Source: Loripinus fragilis | Lineage: Eukaryota > Mollusca > Bivalvia > Lucinida > Lucinidae | Assembly (NCBI GenBank): GCA_964019695.1 | Contig: OZ026518.1 | Span: 83,757,950 to 83,821,949 of the forward strand | DNA: 64,000 nucleotides | Reading direction: 5' to 3' | In this document: positions 45,282-57,186 of the stretch, one piece after another | Layout: every line of letters begins with the position of its first letter | Numbering within the stretch: position 1 is the stretch's first letter | Notes under the pieces: generated by a model | Seen by the model: only the letters and a program-made list of their open reading frames with translations | The model's database searches: none | Told to the model about the DNA's origin: nothing | Made by a program: the position numbers and the translations under genes

Positions 45282-46117
45282 ATGAGGACTAAACAGTAAA
45301 TAAAACTGAATACCAGAGCAAAAGAACTCGAACAGGTAAACCCGGGTGGGCCCGACAAACAACCAAAGCATCAGGCTCATACCATCTCATCAATAGATGA
45401 GTCTTTAAGTCGGAACCGTCATAGAGTCTGGAGTCCGACCCACCGGCGTGCAATTAAAGCGGAAAGCATAGTTTCCAACTGTGATTGGGTTGACCACCAA
45501 GCATGCAGTCTATTGCAATACATTAAATGTTATAGCCAAACTTTTTATAATGGGAAATTATTTTAATGAACTGCGCTGAAGAGCCAACAATCTACTTCAA
45601 TTTATATACCAAGTCACCATAGAATTCAGGTTCCGAAAGTCCTTGGCACAAGAGAGATTTAAGTCCAACTTGGAATTTAGATATCAAATCATAGTATCGT
45701 CTATAAAATTTAGAAAAGGTTCTGCGAAGTTTATGATACCGATAGCCTTGTTTAATAAGTTTCTGAGTTAACAATTTATTGCGAGTGTTGAAGTCAGTAA
45801 CATAGCTAGATGCTCTAGCAAAACGAATGCGTTGAGAGATAAAGGCTCCATAGGATGTAGAGCGAGGAACATCACCATCTAAAAATGGGAAATTGACAAT
45901 TTCAAAATCAAAGTCGTCTCTTTGATCATAAAGTTTTTAGAAACAGTATCATTAGAAATTGACAAATGCAAGTCTAAAAATGCGGCTTCGGTATCAGAGT
46001 AATTGGCTTTGAAGGGCATATTTGACTTACCATATTGTCAAAATAAGCATTATTAATGTTTAAAATATCGTCCAAATATCTAGATGTCGTGTTAAACGCA
46101 CCAATAACATCAGCCTA
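45282..46117 (-). mobile_element. Penelope-like element fragment (PLE copy C)
   Basis: Minus-strand homology to 42120-42990 of copy B: the post-RT region (GTCAGGCCC/GGGCCCGAC layout, TCCGACCCACCGGCGTGCAA) and C-terminal RT with LTQKLIKQGYRYHKLRRTFS (45715-45774) and FYGDLVYKLK. Homology stops near 46110 at AACATCAGCCT, almost the same alignment position at which PLE copy A stops. The YxDD region is just at the edge. Confidence 0.85.
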
Positions 46118-46734
46118 GATTGATAGATGGCTTAAAACTAGAAAATGGAATCTTAAAAGAAGCTGTTTCTAATGAAAGCGATGTTTTTGCTTGCTCGGAT
46201 CTACCATCTCATTCCCTAGGATACCTATATGAGTGGGCATCCAACAGAGAACAATTTCTTTATTTGCTAAAAGCTGGTGTTATTTTTCTAAAAAAAATCT
46301 TCATCGAACTGGTATGGCTCATGGCTTTCAAGACTGAAAGCGGGTCAAAAAATATAATGAATTAATTGTCAGTGTCACAAGTTCTAATGAAATCTAAAGC
46401 AAGATCAACTGCTTTGGCTTCAGCAGTGAAAATTGATGAATCATCAGGTATACGATGCATACTACTATGGTTGCCTGCTATAACAACACAACCTCCTTTG
46501 ATCTATCAGTATAAACTTGTTGATAATTCTTAAAACAACTTTGAAACCTTCTGATAACCTTTGCAAACAGTTTAGACCCAGATCTGGTCTGGATCTACAC
46601 TGACTATCTTGTGACGTTCCTGATAATCGCCTGAATGCGTTAATTTTGCAAAACATATCAAAAACAGTTTAACTTGTTGCTTGAGCATGCACCTATTAAC
46701 TCGCGGTCTGCTTTCAGGGCCTTTTGAGCCACGT
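46118..46734. other. unassigned; short HP-like hairpin near 46563-46605
   Basis: AGTTTAGACCCAGATCTGGTCTGGATCTACACTG-type arrangement (46567-46601) has HP flanks with almost no variable stem. The open frame 46120-46365 has no recognised domain. Confidence 0.4.
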
Positions 46735-47118
46735 AACAAAAAACCGTGTCACAGCTACAGAGAATAGCTTTAATCCTGAAATTTTAAATCAAGTTAGCAG
46801 GTACAACGTTTATCTTTTTTAGACAACGCTCAATGTTGCCGCTGATCAAACATCATAGATGTGCAGACTTGTCTGCACTATTGTTGTTCGTATATTGCAC
46901 AAATATTGTTTTCTCAAAACATGACATAATAATGGGACTCGAAAACCTGACTTTGCTGGATGCGAACAACAAAAGAACAGACCGGATGCGCATCCGCGCA
47001 GTCTGATCAGCGCCTTTGTTATTCACTAATGGTAAAGTATAATATCTAAACTGGCTTCATCTTAAATTTCAATATTCTAACTCGTCTCTGCAGCTGAACA
47101 GACTGGTTTAAGTGTTAC
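46735..47118. repeat. FB-M-related fold-back
   Basis: CAGCTACAGAGAATAGC (about 46753) mirrors TCTCTGCAGCTGAACAGACT (about 47088). Inside are GCCGCTGATCAAACATC and CGCAGTCTGATCAGCGCC, an inverted pair about 150 bp apart. Confidence 0.65.
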
Positions 47119-47420
47119 CATGGGCGGAATCAGAGGGCGTGGAGGGGGGGGGGGGCTCAGGGGGTCCGGACTCTCCCCCATCCCCCTGAAAAATCACAAA
47201 AATTAAGGGTATCTTAGCAAGCTGAAAATCAAGAAGCTACCAAGCCAGCAATGTTGGGCCATCATCTGCCCGCCAGCGAAACGCCATTAAAATGGCGTTT
47301 CGCTGGCGGGCCGTTGATGGCCCATTTTAAGTGGTATTTAGACACTCTCTCCCTCATCATCTTAAAAAAAAATCAGAGTTGGACACCCTCTGGCAAAACT
47401 TTCTAGATCAGCGCAAGGTT
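47119..47420 (+). repeat. FB-G fold-back element, copy 5, with best-preserved core
   Basis: The core at 47256-47324 pairs CCCGCCAGCGAAACGCCATT with AATGGCGTTTCGCTGGCGGG almost without loop. Outer arms carry GGGGGTCCGGACTCTCCCCC and GTTGGACACCCTCTGGCAAA. It defines the full layout of the FB-G family. Confidence 0.88.
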
Positions 47421-47771
47421 ACTCTACTGGAAGCCCAAAAGTCAGGATTTCACGTGTTGGGGCCCATATGTAGCAGCATTTTCAAGTGCCCTGCATACTG
47501 CAACTATCATGTCTATTGCTGAATGGGTTCTATTGATAAGAAACATAAAATACATTCTAGGGTCCTTGACTATCGCATTTCTTGTTATCAATTTCATTTT
47601 AAATATTTATTTTTGATCTTATGAGTTACAATATTTGTTAATTAAAATACAAATTAGCTGCAATCGAAATCTTAGAACCAACCCAATAAGAATGATTATC
47701 ATAGGGCTTAAGTGGAATGTCCTGAACCAATTTCACCAAAGTTCGTACATGTACAACGTATTTTTGTCGCA
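47421..47771. other. no recognised feature
   Basis: Unassigned sequence between two elements. Confidence 0.5.
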
Positions 47772-49467
47772 TTATGCCTCGGTTACATTTGCTACGGTCG
47801 TCGTACGATTTCTTTGTCTACGATTTTCCCTACGATTTTTTCGGCATCGTAGGCGGCTATAAGCTACGACGTATGCGGTTACATTGCTTACGATCACCTT
47901 ACGATTTCTTCGGCGACAAACCAGGACAAAACCTTACAGAGACCTTGCGGATATCGTACGACAACCGCAAGGTTATCGTACAATCATCGTGTTATCTTCA
48001 CGACCTCCATATATAAATCGCACGATGCCCGTACGATGCCCTTTCGGAAGTCGCAAGGAGTCGGTACGCTGACTGTGCAATTGTCGTGTAATTATGTGCA
48101 TGGATTTAAACGACCATCCATGTTCATTTTTTGGATTCCATTTGAATTGTGTTTCAAAGTCATGTGATCACAAATCGTGCTATGAAGAGGCTAGTGTTTT
48201 AGTTGAACAGGGTCCCAAGGTATGGAACAGCGTGATACGTTTGTGTATATTTTAATGTCAATTTTTAAGTTTTGCAGTTTTCATAAAGTTTGAGTGACAG
48301 TATATTACAAAAACCCTTCTTTTTATATTTCACTTTTATAATTCGAAAAGAATCACTTTAATTGAAAATATAAAGGTGCTTTAATTGTATCGTCTCGTAG
48401 ATTCAGCGTAGACTAAAACGCTTATTATGGTTTTGTTCAGTTTAATCATCCAAAGGCACTCTACGGCCAGCAGCACATAAAATCTTCGTCATAAGCTTAA
48501 ATTAAGTCGTTGCATGCGAATAACAAAGGTACTGACCAGAATGCGCTTGTTTCCACCCGGCCTGGTCAGCACATTTGCCATTCGTTTTAAGTAAAATACC
48601 TTTTGTAGAACATTCATACATTCAAATTTCAATGTTCGAACTAGTCACATGTTCTCACTACGAGACTCATATATTTTATTCCTTGAAGTAATACTCGAAT
48701 TCAAATCCCAGAGTTATAAATCACAAAAAAATATCTGGACTTTTTATTAATCTTATCTCATTTATTAAACCCCTATCCAACCAGCATTTTATATACTGAA
48801 AATGCATATGCATTTCACGTTAGGTGCATATTTTCAATTGCACTTCAGACAATTTTACCATGAAAGCATACTCTATGGGCCGTGATTAGACTGCTTCCAT
48901 CAGCAAACTCAACTGGGTCCATATTGAGTCACTCTGAGTGGTGGTATTAGAGACATCGCCTGAAGACAATTATTGAAATGAAACAAACAGCTATATAATG
49001 ATAACCAGTATATATACCCGTCTGGAAATGGTTGACACGTCGCAGGGCGCCCGCACGATCATCGTGCCATCGCCTTGGGGTTACCGCAGGATGATCGTCC
49101 GATGTCCGTACGATTTTATGGGCTCTGCAAGGGCATCGTGCGGCGACCTTGCGGGCTCCCTACGACTATCGCAAGAGTCTACGATCATTTTTGGGCCAAA
49201 TTGACAATCTGAAACCCTGCGTTGTCCTCACGATAACCGTGCGGTGCCCGTACGGAGATCGTACGATGTCACTGCGATGTGTCTACGGGCTTACGATTTT
49301 TTCAAATTTGTCACTGTGCGGAGTTAAACAAAATCGTAGAGGCCACGATGCCCGTAAATCCGTACGATGATCGCAAGGTCTCCCTGCGGAGGCCGCACGG
49401 AAACGGTGATTTGGACATCGTACGGGCATCGTATACTCGTCGTAAGGCAATTGTAACCGAGGCATAA
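47772..49467. mobile_element. 1.7-kb non-autonomous element with CGTACGAT motif arrays
   Basis: TTATGCCTCGGTTACA at 47772-47787 is exactly inverted at 49452-49467. The first ~300 and last ~450 bp are dense in words of the type CGTACGAT, CGCAAGG, CCGTACGG and GCATCGTACG on both strands, while the middle (48090-49010) lacks them and holds AT-rich sequence with HP-like hairpins. Small frames across the CG-rich arms overlap in all directions and are not genes. Confidence 0.8.
48508..48588. repeat. HP-like hairpin (fourth stem type)
   Basis: CGAATAACAAAGGTACTGAC with CAG is mirrored by CTGGTCAGCACATTTGCCATTCG; the apical part between them is unlike other copies. Confidence 0.6.
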
Positions 49468-50504
49468 ATAATATATCTCATAACAGTACGTACGACGAAA
49501 CATGTCCCTGACCAGTACCTTAACGACAACATTAATTATTCTTAAGTGATCAGATGAAATGCCATGATGTTAGGTTAGGTCAGGGGAACCCTGGGATCTG
49601 TATGTTTCAATGATTTAATCATAAACAAATGTGTAAATGTAGACAAGTGGTTTGCTCGCAAAATCCGGATCCCAAACCATATAGTCAAATAGTTGCATGT
49701 ATGGTGATTAGCTGTAACAAAACTGCCACCTATTACCACTGTGTTATTACGTTTTCTTCAAAATTACCAGAATAGTTTCTACGTCTTGATTCTAATCTCG
49801 TGTTTTCTCAGACTATTTAGAATTTCATAATTATGAATATAGCAGCAATTTCCACAATTTGTATATTTTGATAAATCTTCTTAAGTCTTAACAACTTATA
49901 GAAACTAATCGTAAACCCAAAAGTTCAAAATCTAGTCAAAATCTAATACCAAAATCTAACCCAAATCTAACGCTCTCACACTGGGCTTCACCTTTTATAC
50001 TATCAAGTCACGTGATAGAAGCTGACAATAGCGCAACTTAATGACTTCGTCATTTGCCAATCGCATAGGTTTATTATAAAGCGTCCTCTACATGTGCAAG
50101 CTTACATTTATATCAACCAATCAGGAGATACAATTTCGCAATTATGACTAGATGCATTGCGCAATCATGCCAATCAATGTCAGACTTAACATGATCTTTT
50201 TATTTGGCCTATGTAATTTTACAAAACTAAGTAGCATTTATCAACGCAACAAACATCCCGTCATAATTGACATGCTTATCAATATGACCTTTAAGAAATA
50301 ATAACAAACTGGTGTCAGGGTGTGAGGGGGTCCTGACACCAGTTAGTCATCAACGTATTTTACAGTAGACCTTATGAACAGTCGATATGCACGTGTTCTA
50401 AACGAGCAAATTTGTCTAGATACCATCCTGGAAAATGCTTGTTTTCAAACCGAATAAGACAGAAGTATGGTGCACGTGCTGATGAAAATGCTATAAGAAT
50501 CTAT
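49468..50504. other. unassigned; one perfect hairpin at 50307-50344
   Basis: AACTGGTGTCAGG and CCTGACACCAGTT form a 13-bp stem with a 12-bp GT-rich loop. No gene is seen in the rest. Confidence 0.5.
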
Positions 50505-50890
50505 CATGAGTGTGAGGGTGGGATAGGAAAAACTCGGCAAGAGGATTACGGTTTAGCATCATGAGGCTTGCTGAGTGATGACAAACGGTGATCCCGAGGG
50601 ATTGCTTTTTCTATCCTATGCTCACACGAGTAATGGAAACCTTTCCTTGCTCATCACTGTTTTTTTTTTATTTTAAATTAAGCTTCCAGAAGTCCCCAAA
50701 TACGCTAAGATGCAATTTCACATGATGACGTCACTTTAACATAACAATGACGTTACTTGACGACCCTGTGCGTGAGTTCCAATACAACCAATGTATGACA
50801 TCCTGGGTTGGATAGCATGGGTAAGATAAGATTTTTTATCCCAGGGTATGATCTCAGATATCCTTATCCAGTGTGCAAGAAAGTGTGTTA
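50505..50890. repeat. FB-P element, copy 1, with a CRE palindrome
   Basis: TGAGTGTGAGGGTGGGATAG is mirrored by CTATCCTATGCTCACACGAG about 100 bp away; the right end is AGATAAGATTTTTTATCCCA...GATATCC. The middle carries TGACGTCA at 50725-50732. It is homologous over its length to 58925-59318. Confidence 0.75.
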
Positions 50891-52014
50891 CATCTGTTAC
50901 AGACCACTTAACTTTAAGTTCGTAAAATATTTTCATGACATTATTTTGAAAAAAAAACGACAGATTTTAAAGATGTTCTATACCATCAGAGTCGCTATAG
51001 ACTCTATAATCAGATGGCGTCGTATCAGTTTGTGATAAGACACTAGTCTGAAATCAATATTCTATTAAAATCAATAACTAATTCTAGATATGTTTTCATT
51101 CAACCATTTTCTTCTCAGACTGGCTAAAGATTCATCAAAACTAGCCACAAGATTCTACTTGATGCCAAAGGCTATATACAGGTAGTACTATACAAGTAAT
51201 GCACAGGTTGAAAAATATGGAATCAATGTCTATGAACTAACTTTTCATCATGCATAATCCACGTGGTTTAAGTTTTGCTACGATTTCTTTTTGAGAATCC
51301 ATTTTCGTGGGTGTTCCATAAGATACTTACAAGAGTAACAGATATTGTTTAACTTGAAGAAGACAAGTCAATATTGTCTTAGTAGCAATATAACAAGCAT
51401 GTCGTTGCGACATTTTAACTCAGTTATTGAATTAAGCTTTGGATTAATATTTAATAAAACTTTAAAAGAAACTCTATCGAAAATTAATAAATGTGAAGGG
51501 TTAACATAAAATGGTTGTCAGATTAGGGTGAGATATCTGCACTGCCACCAATCCATCTCCTTCATACCATAAAATTAATACTGTGTTATGAAGAAGAGGG
51601 ACCTGTTTCATATGCATGAGAGGGACTTAAATTTCAGCAAAATCGTTATTTTTTCTAACAAATGCAAATATTTTAAAATCCGAAAATGCTATTCGATGGC
51701 CTTGACGAGTACCTTTGACATACTTTAATTAGTGTGCCCTGAGACATAAACTGATTCTAGAATCTGTGTTGAAGTAGAATAAATGCCATTTTTCTTCACT
51801 AAAAACCATTTTAATTTGACAAGTAGAAAATCCTTTTAAAACCGATGTCAATGTCAAAATGTTCAATGAGTGTCTCATCGAATTGCATTGCCCGATTTCT
51901 AAATTTTGTTGTCAAAATTAAGAAACAGAAAGTTTAATCCAACTGGTAAAGGCAGTGACGGAGAACAATTCGTGACCGTGATCTTGCCTTCTGTGATAAT
52001 TCATTGCATGAGTA
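50891..52014. other. no recognised feature
   Basis: AT-rich; no repeat or coding region that I can name. Confidence 0.5.
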
Positions 52015-52372
52015 AGGAAGCTTCCATTCGAGCTAAACATTTTTTTTTCAGAATCTATGCCTGTAAAATGCATTTAAGGCCCCAGTGGCTTAGGTTGCTG
52101 TCCCTTCTAAGGCGGTGTTATGTTGTTGAATATCTATTGTTTTATGTACCTACCGTTGTTTGTGGGGATTCTGTGTTGGTCTTTGTTTTTGTGTCCTTTT
52201 AAGTTTTGCAATCACCATGACGAGGAAGAGAGAACTGGTTGCTTAGCTTTTATTGTCTTTTTGGTGTCTTGTTGCTGTAAATGTGCTGTGGCTCTTCCTC
52301 ACGGTGCCGTGGGTTAGTCTGCAGTTTGTGATTGTGGTATTTCCTGATCATACTACTTACTCACTTACTTCT
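52015..52372 (+). mobile_element. PLE-R2 tail-only copy
   Basis: AAATGCATTTAAGGCCCCAG, GCTGTCCCTTCTAAGGCGGT, TTTTGCAATCACCATGACGA, GCTCTTCCTCACGGTGCCGT and TTTCCTGATCATACTACTTA then CTCACTTACTT, in the sense orientation of the 56300-56685 tail. Confidence 0.85.
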
Positions 52373-52389
52373 TGAGATCATAAGACTTT

Positions 52390-52815
52390 GGGCATGTTCA
52401 ACACAACTGACGAGAAAGAAATGTATCCTGCTAAAATGTGGAAATGCCAACAAATGTTGACATTTTAACATTTATTAGCAAGATAAATAAAACAACTGAC
52501 GGTTTTAAAGTAAGAACAAATATGTTTTTATCATTTTATTTTTTGTACGCAGTTAAAATTTGCTAAGGTTAGTTGAGCTTGAAAAAAGGTTTTATAACCT
52601 TGAGACCAGGCCCTGAGGTTTTTCGTGCTCAACTGAGCATGGAATTTCAAATGCTCATAAAAACAAAATGCTAAATAAATAAAGATTTTTCTTGCTATCG
52701 GATGCTCTGATATTGTATTAATCGTGCTCATAGATATTAACATGCCAACAAATGTTGATAAATTCCATGCTTAGTTGAGTTGAGCACGAAAAATGTTCTA
52801 TAACCTTGAGGTTAG
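52390..52815. repeat. two adjacent FB-A elements
   Basis: Copy 3 (52390-52612) and copy 4 (52610-52815) lie end to end, each with inverted GCTCAACTGAGC/GTTGAGC-type ends and central ATGCCAACAAATGTTGA words. Their outer GGTTATAA/TTATAACC words are preserved. They may represent insertion of one element at the end of another. Confidence 0.75.
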
Positions 52816-53535
52816 GTTGCTTTACTTCTTCTGTTCTTGCTTTTGTGTGCGTGTAATTATTTGTCTGTTTTCTGGTATCTAGTAAGTATTCCTAATGTAG
52901 TCCTGGGTTGTTCTCCGATCTATAATTAAGGCTTTTCTAGTCGTATTCATTTATTTATCGCAATTTACATGTGTTATGATACAGGAATAAGACAGTTGGT
53001 TGGTGTTAGGTGCCTATCGTGCAAGTGATCAAAGGAGGCTCAGACAAACCTTGCATACCTACCTGAGCAGTAGCCAGGTTTCTTGAGGTACCATGGTAGT
53101 TAATGTTGCAATGTTAATGCTTCATCATTAAAAGGTATTCAGCCTTTGATATTTCTTATGAAGCGCTTCTTTAGGCCATCGTTCAATTAATAATCATTTG
53201 TACTGGATGTATACAAACATATCTGATTGAGACCAATAGGGAGTTTTTGCATACAGGAGGTCGCTCCCATGGTAATAGGGTAAACAGAAAACTGTCAAAT
53301 CTCGCAGGCCAACTTGAATCACAGCAATATCCTTCACGATAAAATTTATTTAAAGCTCAAATAAAGTTGTATTGATGCCGCTTGGAATCTTGTAAATGTC
53401 ACATTTTATGAAGTTTGAGTTTAAAGCTAAAAGGAGCAAACGTATCTTCACATTGATAATGCGAACATCAAGTCAGTTTGTTTTGTGAATGATCTTTTAC
53501 TTACAATCATACTTTCAGAGATAGTATTCCGTTGC
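52816..53535. other. no recognised feature
   Basis: Unassigned AT-rich sequence. Confidence 0.5.
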
Positions 53536-53539
53536 AAGA

Positions 53540-54130
53540 ATATGAATAAGTTAAGCACCTCCTCAGGTCGCTACCGCTGTTGTCCGTTCTACGGTAGTGG
53601 TTCTGCTGTCGTTAGTTCATTGTTTGTTGCTGCTTCAATTGTGTGGCAGTTGTTTTGTTGTGTAGTTGTATTATGTAGTTTTTGATCAAGTGGTCATCTT
53701 ATGCATGTGAGGAGGTGGTTGATTGACTTTGGATGTGCTATTGTTTTGGTGAAAATATTTTTTTTACTCTTGTGTCGTGATTTGACAACAGCAGAATCTA
53801 GTGTGACGATTTGGTACCAGTAATTGCATTTAAGCCCAATGTTGCTTAGGCTGCTGTTCGTTCTAAGGCGGTGGTTCTGTTGCTGTTGATTCATTGTTTA
53901 GAATATCTCCCATTATTTGTGGGTATCCTGTTTTTGGTCTTTGTTTTGTTATGCATTACATACTGTCGTTCTAGTTTTGCAATCATCATGGTGATGAAGA
54001 AAGAGCTGGTTGCATTGCTTTAATTGTCTTCCTGATGTCTTGTGATTGTTAGTGTTCTGTGACTCTTCCTCGCGATTCCATGGATAGGCCTGCAGTGTGT
54101 GATTGTGGTATTTCCTGATCATGCTTGCTT
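53540..54130 (+). mobile_element. PLE-R2 tails, one fragment plus one longer copy
   Basis: The piece at about 53560-53690 shares TGTCCGTTCTACGGTAGTGG and the following GTT-rich region. The piece at 53745-54130 runs from TTTGACAACAGCAGAATCTA through CGTTCTAAGGCGGTGGTTCT to TTCCTGATCATGCTTGCTTA. The small frames here, such as 53694-53894, are shadows of the repeat. Confidence 0.75.
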
Positions 54131-54426
54131 ACTTTTTGTAATGTTGTGAATTGAACATGCATATAAAGTATTTTTTTCAATTCTGGCTAAAATTCAATTT
54201 GAAGGCTCTCATTTGTATAGGAAAACATATGTTCCTCAGCCTGCATTTCAATACGAAGCTTTTAAGAGTTCATATCATTTCCTGTTTGCCCAGGGTATGC
54301 AAATGTTAGATCAAGGTATTTACCAGACAATTTAAATAACTATACAAGAAAGGGTCATTTACAAGAACGTATTATAAAAACTGGAATATTTGACAAATGA
54401 AGCGATGAAATAATGTATTATATGCA

Positions 54427-54429
<3 letters not shown>

Positions 54430-54486
<57 letters not shown>
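54430..54486. repeat. (CT)n microsatellite
   Basis: 57 bp of CT, a few hundred bases upstream of a Penelope-like element. Confidence 0.95.
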
Positions 54487-54490
<4 letters not shown>

Positions 54491-54769
54491 CATGACGATG
54501 AGCTTGTAATGCTTAAGTCCAAATAAAATTTCTGTTCTGTTCATATTATAAGGCTTACTGTAGCTCAAACATACTCAGTAGCATTTGGAGTTTAAGCCTT
54601 TATTTTTTTCTACTTGTTACTTCTTTATCATTGTATCCAATCTTGTATTTATCATTTAAATTGGTTGACAGCGCCATTCTTACGTGCTATTGTAAGCAGG
54701 AGATGACTTATAATATACATACTGCCAGGTCCTGTTCCACTATATTCTTGTACCGTAATTACAAATAGT

Positions 54770-56690
54770 ATATTAGTTAAACCAATTTTAACGATATATT
54801 GGTTACCTAAACTTCATAAACGGCCCTATAAGTTGCATTTTATTGCTAATTCTAGTTCACTTACAACTACCGAGTTGTCTATTCTTTTAACTTCTTGTCT
54901 CACTGCGATTAAAAACCATGTCATTAAATATTGCACAACCGTTTATGAAAGGAATGGTAAAACTTTATTTTGGTCTGTTAAAAATTCAGGTGTAATTCTT
55001 AATGAATTAAAGTCTAGAGGTTTTCTAGCATCTAGTTTGTCTACATATGATTTTTCTACTCTCTATACTACATTGCCTCATAATCTAATCAAAGAAAAAC
55101 TAACAGAATTAATTGAACAAACATTTAACAGAGAGGGCTCACTTTATTTGGCTTGCAATGATAAAAATGCCCGTTTCACTTCTGAACAACCTAAACGATA
55201 TATAATTTGTGGTCATGTCAGAAAATGTATGATGCTCTCCATTATCTTTTAGACAATATATTTATAAGATTTGGCTCGAAATTATATAGACAAATTGTAG
55301 GTATTCCAATGGGTACTAATTGTGCTCCTCTTGTTTCAGATTTGTTTTTGTTTTGTTATGAGAGAGAATTCATGTTGTCTCTGTCAGACAATAATCAAAC
55401 TGACATAATTGAAGTTTTTAACTCCACCTCCAGATATTTAGATGACTTACTTAATATTAATAATACTTATTTTGAACAAATGGTAGGCCAGATATATCCT
55501 ACTGAACTTCAGTTAAATAAGGCAAATTCTTCTGATACTGAAGCTCCGTTTTTGGACTTGAACTTGTCCATAACAAATGGCATAGTTTCTTCTAAAATTT
55601 ATGATAAACGGGATGATTTCAATTTTGAAATAGTAAAATTCCCATTTCTTGATGGAGATGTTCCACGCTCCCCTTCCTATGGCGTATATACTTCTCAGCT
55701 TATTCGTTTTGCAAGAGTGTGTTCTAATGTTGATGACTTCAACAACAGAAACTTTTTTTAACTGCTAAATTATTAATACAAGGTTATAGATATCATAAAA
55801 TCCGAAAAGCATTTTCTAAATTCTACCACAGACACTCAGAGTTAATTGTTAAATACAACATTAAGTTAAAAACTCTTCTGCAAAAGGCATATCAGAACCT
55901 ATATTTTATGGTGATTTAGTTTATAAATTCAAACGAATGGTTGGAAAACCTAATTTAAGTGATCAATTCAAAAAGATTATCAAACGTCATATAAAGGTTG
56001 GATATAACTTGGATGTCATGTGACAGTCTACTTGCCTGCTTTTAAACCGAATCACCGTTTGTAGCTATGGTTTTCTCTTTAATTGCACGACGGTGGGTCA
56101 GGCCTCAGACTCTATGATGGCTCTGACGTAAGCTTTAATTGGTGCCTGATGCTTATCTGTAGCTGGACCCACCGTGGCTTAACTTGAGGTTTTCTTTAGC
56201 TCTGACTATCTCTGAGTCGAGAGACATTTTCTTTGTTTCATCATAGTGTGTTAGTTTGATTAGAGTGTTTCTCCATGATTATACATTGCAATAGTTTAAA
56301 GGCTTCCATGCGAGCTGAAAATGTTTTGTGCTTCAACAACAGCAGAATCTAGTGCGAAGATTTGGTACCAGTAAAATGCTTTTAATCCCCCCCCCCCCCC
56401 GGTGGCTTGGGCTGCTGTCCGTTCTAAGGCGGTTATTCTGTTGTTGTTGACTTGTTGTTTATTGTTACACCCATGGTGGGATTCTGTAATTGTTCTATAT
56501 TTTGTTGTTTGTTTCTTTATGTCCCTTCTAGTTTTGCAATCATCTGGATGAAAAAGAGAGAGCTGGTTGCTTTGCTTTGCTTTGGCTGTTGTCTCGTGAT
56601 TGTTGTGTGGCTCTTTCTGGCGGTGCCATGGGTTAGTCTGAAGTTTGTAATTGTGGTATTTCCTGATTATACTCACTTACTATTATTAAG
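54770..56690 (+). mobile_element. Penelope-like element, R2 lineage (PLE copy D)
   Basis: RT coding sequence from about 54783 to about 56100 is followed without a break by the R2 region (56165-56690), ending TTTCCTGATTATACTCACTT ACT. Its 5' end falls inside the RT near a YWLPKLHKRPYK motif, so it is 5' truncated. The 3' region has a C run at 56388-56400 and the CCGTTCTAAGGCGGT word shared by R1 and R2. Confidence 0.85.
54783..55761 (+). pseudogene. Penelope-like reverse transcriptase, partial, catalytic motif retained
   Basis: The first frame (to about 55200) has YWLPKLHKRPYK, FIANSSSLTTTELS and LSTYDFSTLYTTLPHNLIKE. After a frameshift near 55200 the second frame (55207-55761) has FIRFGSKLYRQIVGIPMG, TNCAPLVSDLFLFCYERE, YLDD at 55435-55446 and SSKIYDKRDDFNFEIVKFPF. 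It stops at 55759, although recognisable C-terminal coding (GYRYHKIRKAFSKFY) continues in another frame to about 56080. The intact YLDD contrasts with the YLGD of copy B. Non-functional because of the frameshifts and the missing N-terminus. Confidence 0.88.
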
Positions 56691-56946
56691 GCTTAATGGC
56701 TGCTCCCCATAGCAACATAGAGATGGCAAATTGTAACTTTGGAATGCTTGCATCAGTGGTGGTTTCTGATGATTGCTTAAGTTAGAAAAGAAAATTATGG
56801 CACAATATCACACAACGTAGAGAGGATTAAATCATATAGGGGATAAGGAGAAATGCCACGAGATCAAATTTTACCAGTTTTTCATTCTTTCAGATATCAA
56901 AACGTTTCTCATTATGAAGAGACATACATAACTTGTTTTACTGATA

Positions 56947-57186
56947 TGAGCCGCGACATATGGTTTATCCATCAATGTGGCATTTTGACATGAATAAACT
57001 CTGACGAGCCTGTGCAGCCTCCTGTTAATCTTAGAAACTCCAAATGCTGTTCGGTCAGTAGCTAAACAGTCATAGAATATTCAAGTGACTAGCAAAAGCT
57101 CTGATCAGACTGCACCTATGCGCAGGCTGGTCTGAGCCTTTGCTGGTCGCTCATACCACATTATTGTATATCTCATATCGCTGCTA
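56947..57186. mobile_element. MITE-E copy 2
   Basis: Homologous throughout to 43406-43644, including TCTGACGAGCCTGTGCAGCC and the HP-like hairpin TGATCAGACTGCACC ... TGCGCAGGCTGGTCTGAG. The left terminus is TGAGCCGCGACAT and the right is decayed. Apparent flanking duplication ATA. Confidence 0.8.

Noticed and set aside
47774..49467. Overlapping small Arg-rich frames as real genes
   Set aside because: They lie on both strands in several frames over the CG-motif arrays, which explains their openness.
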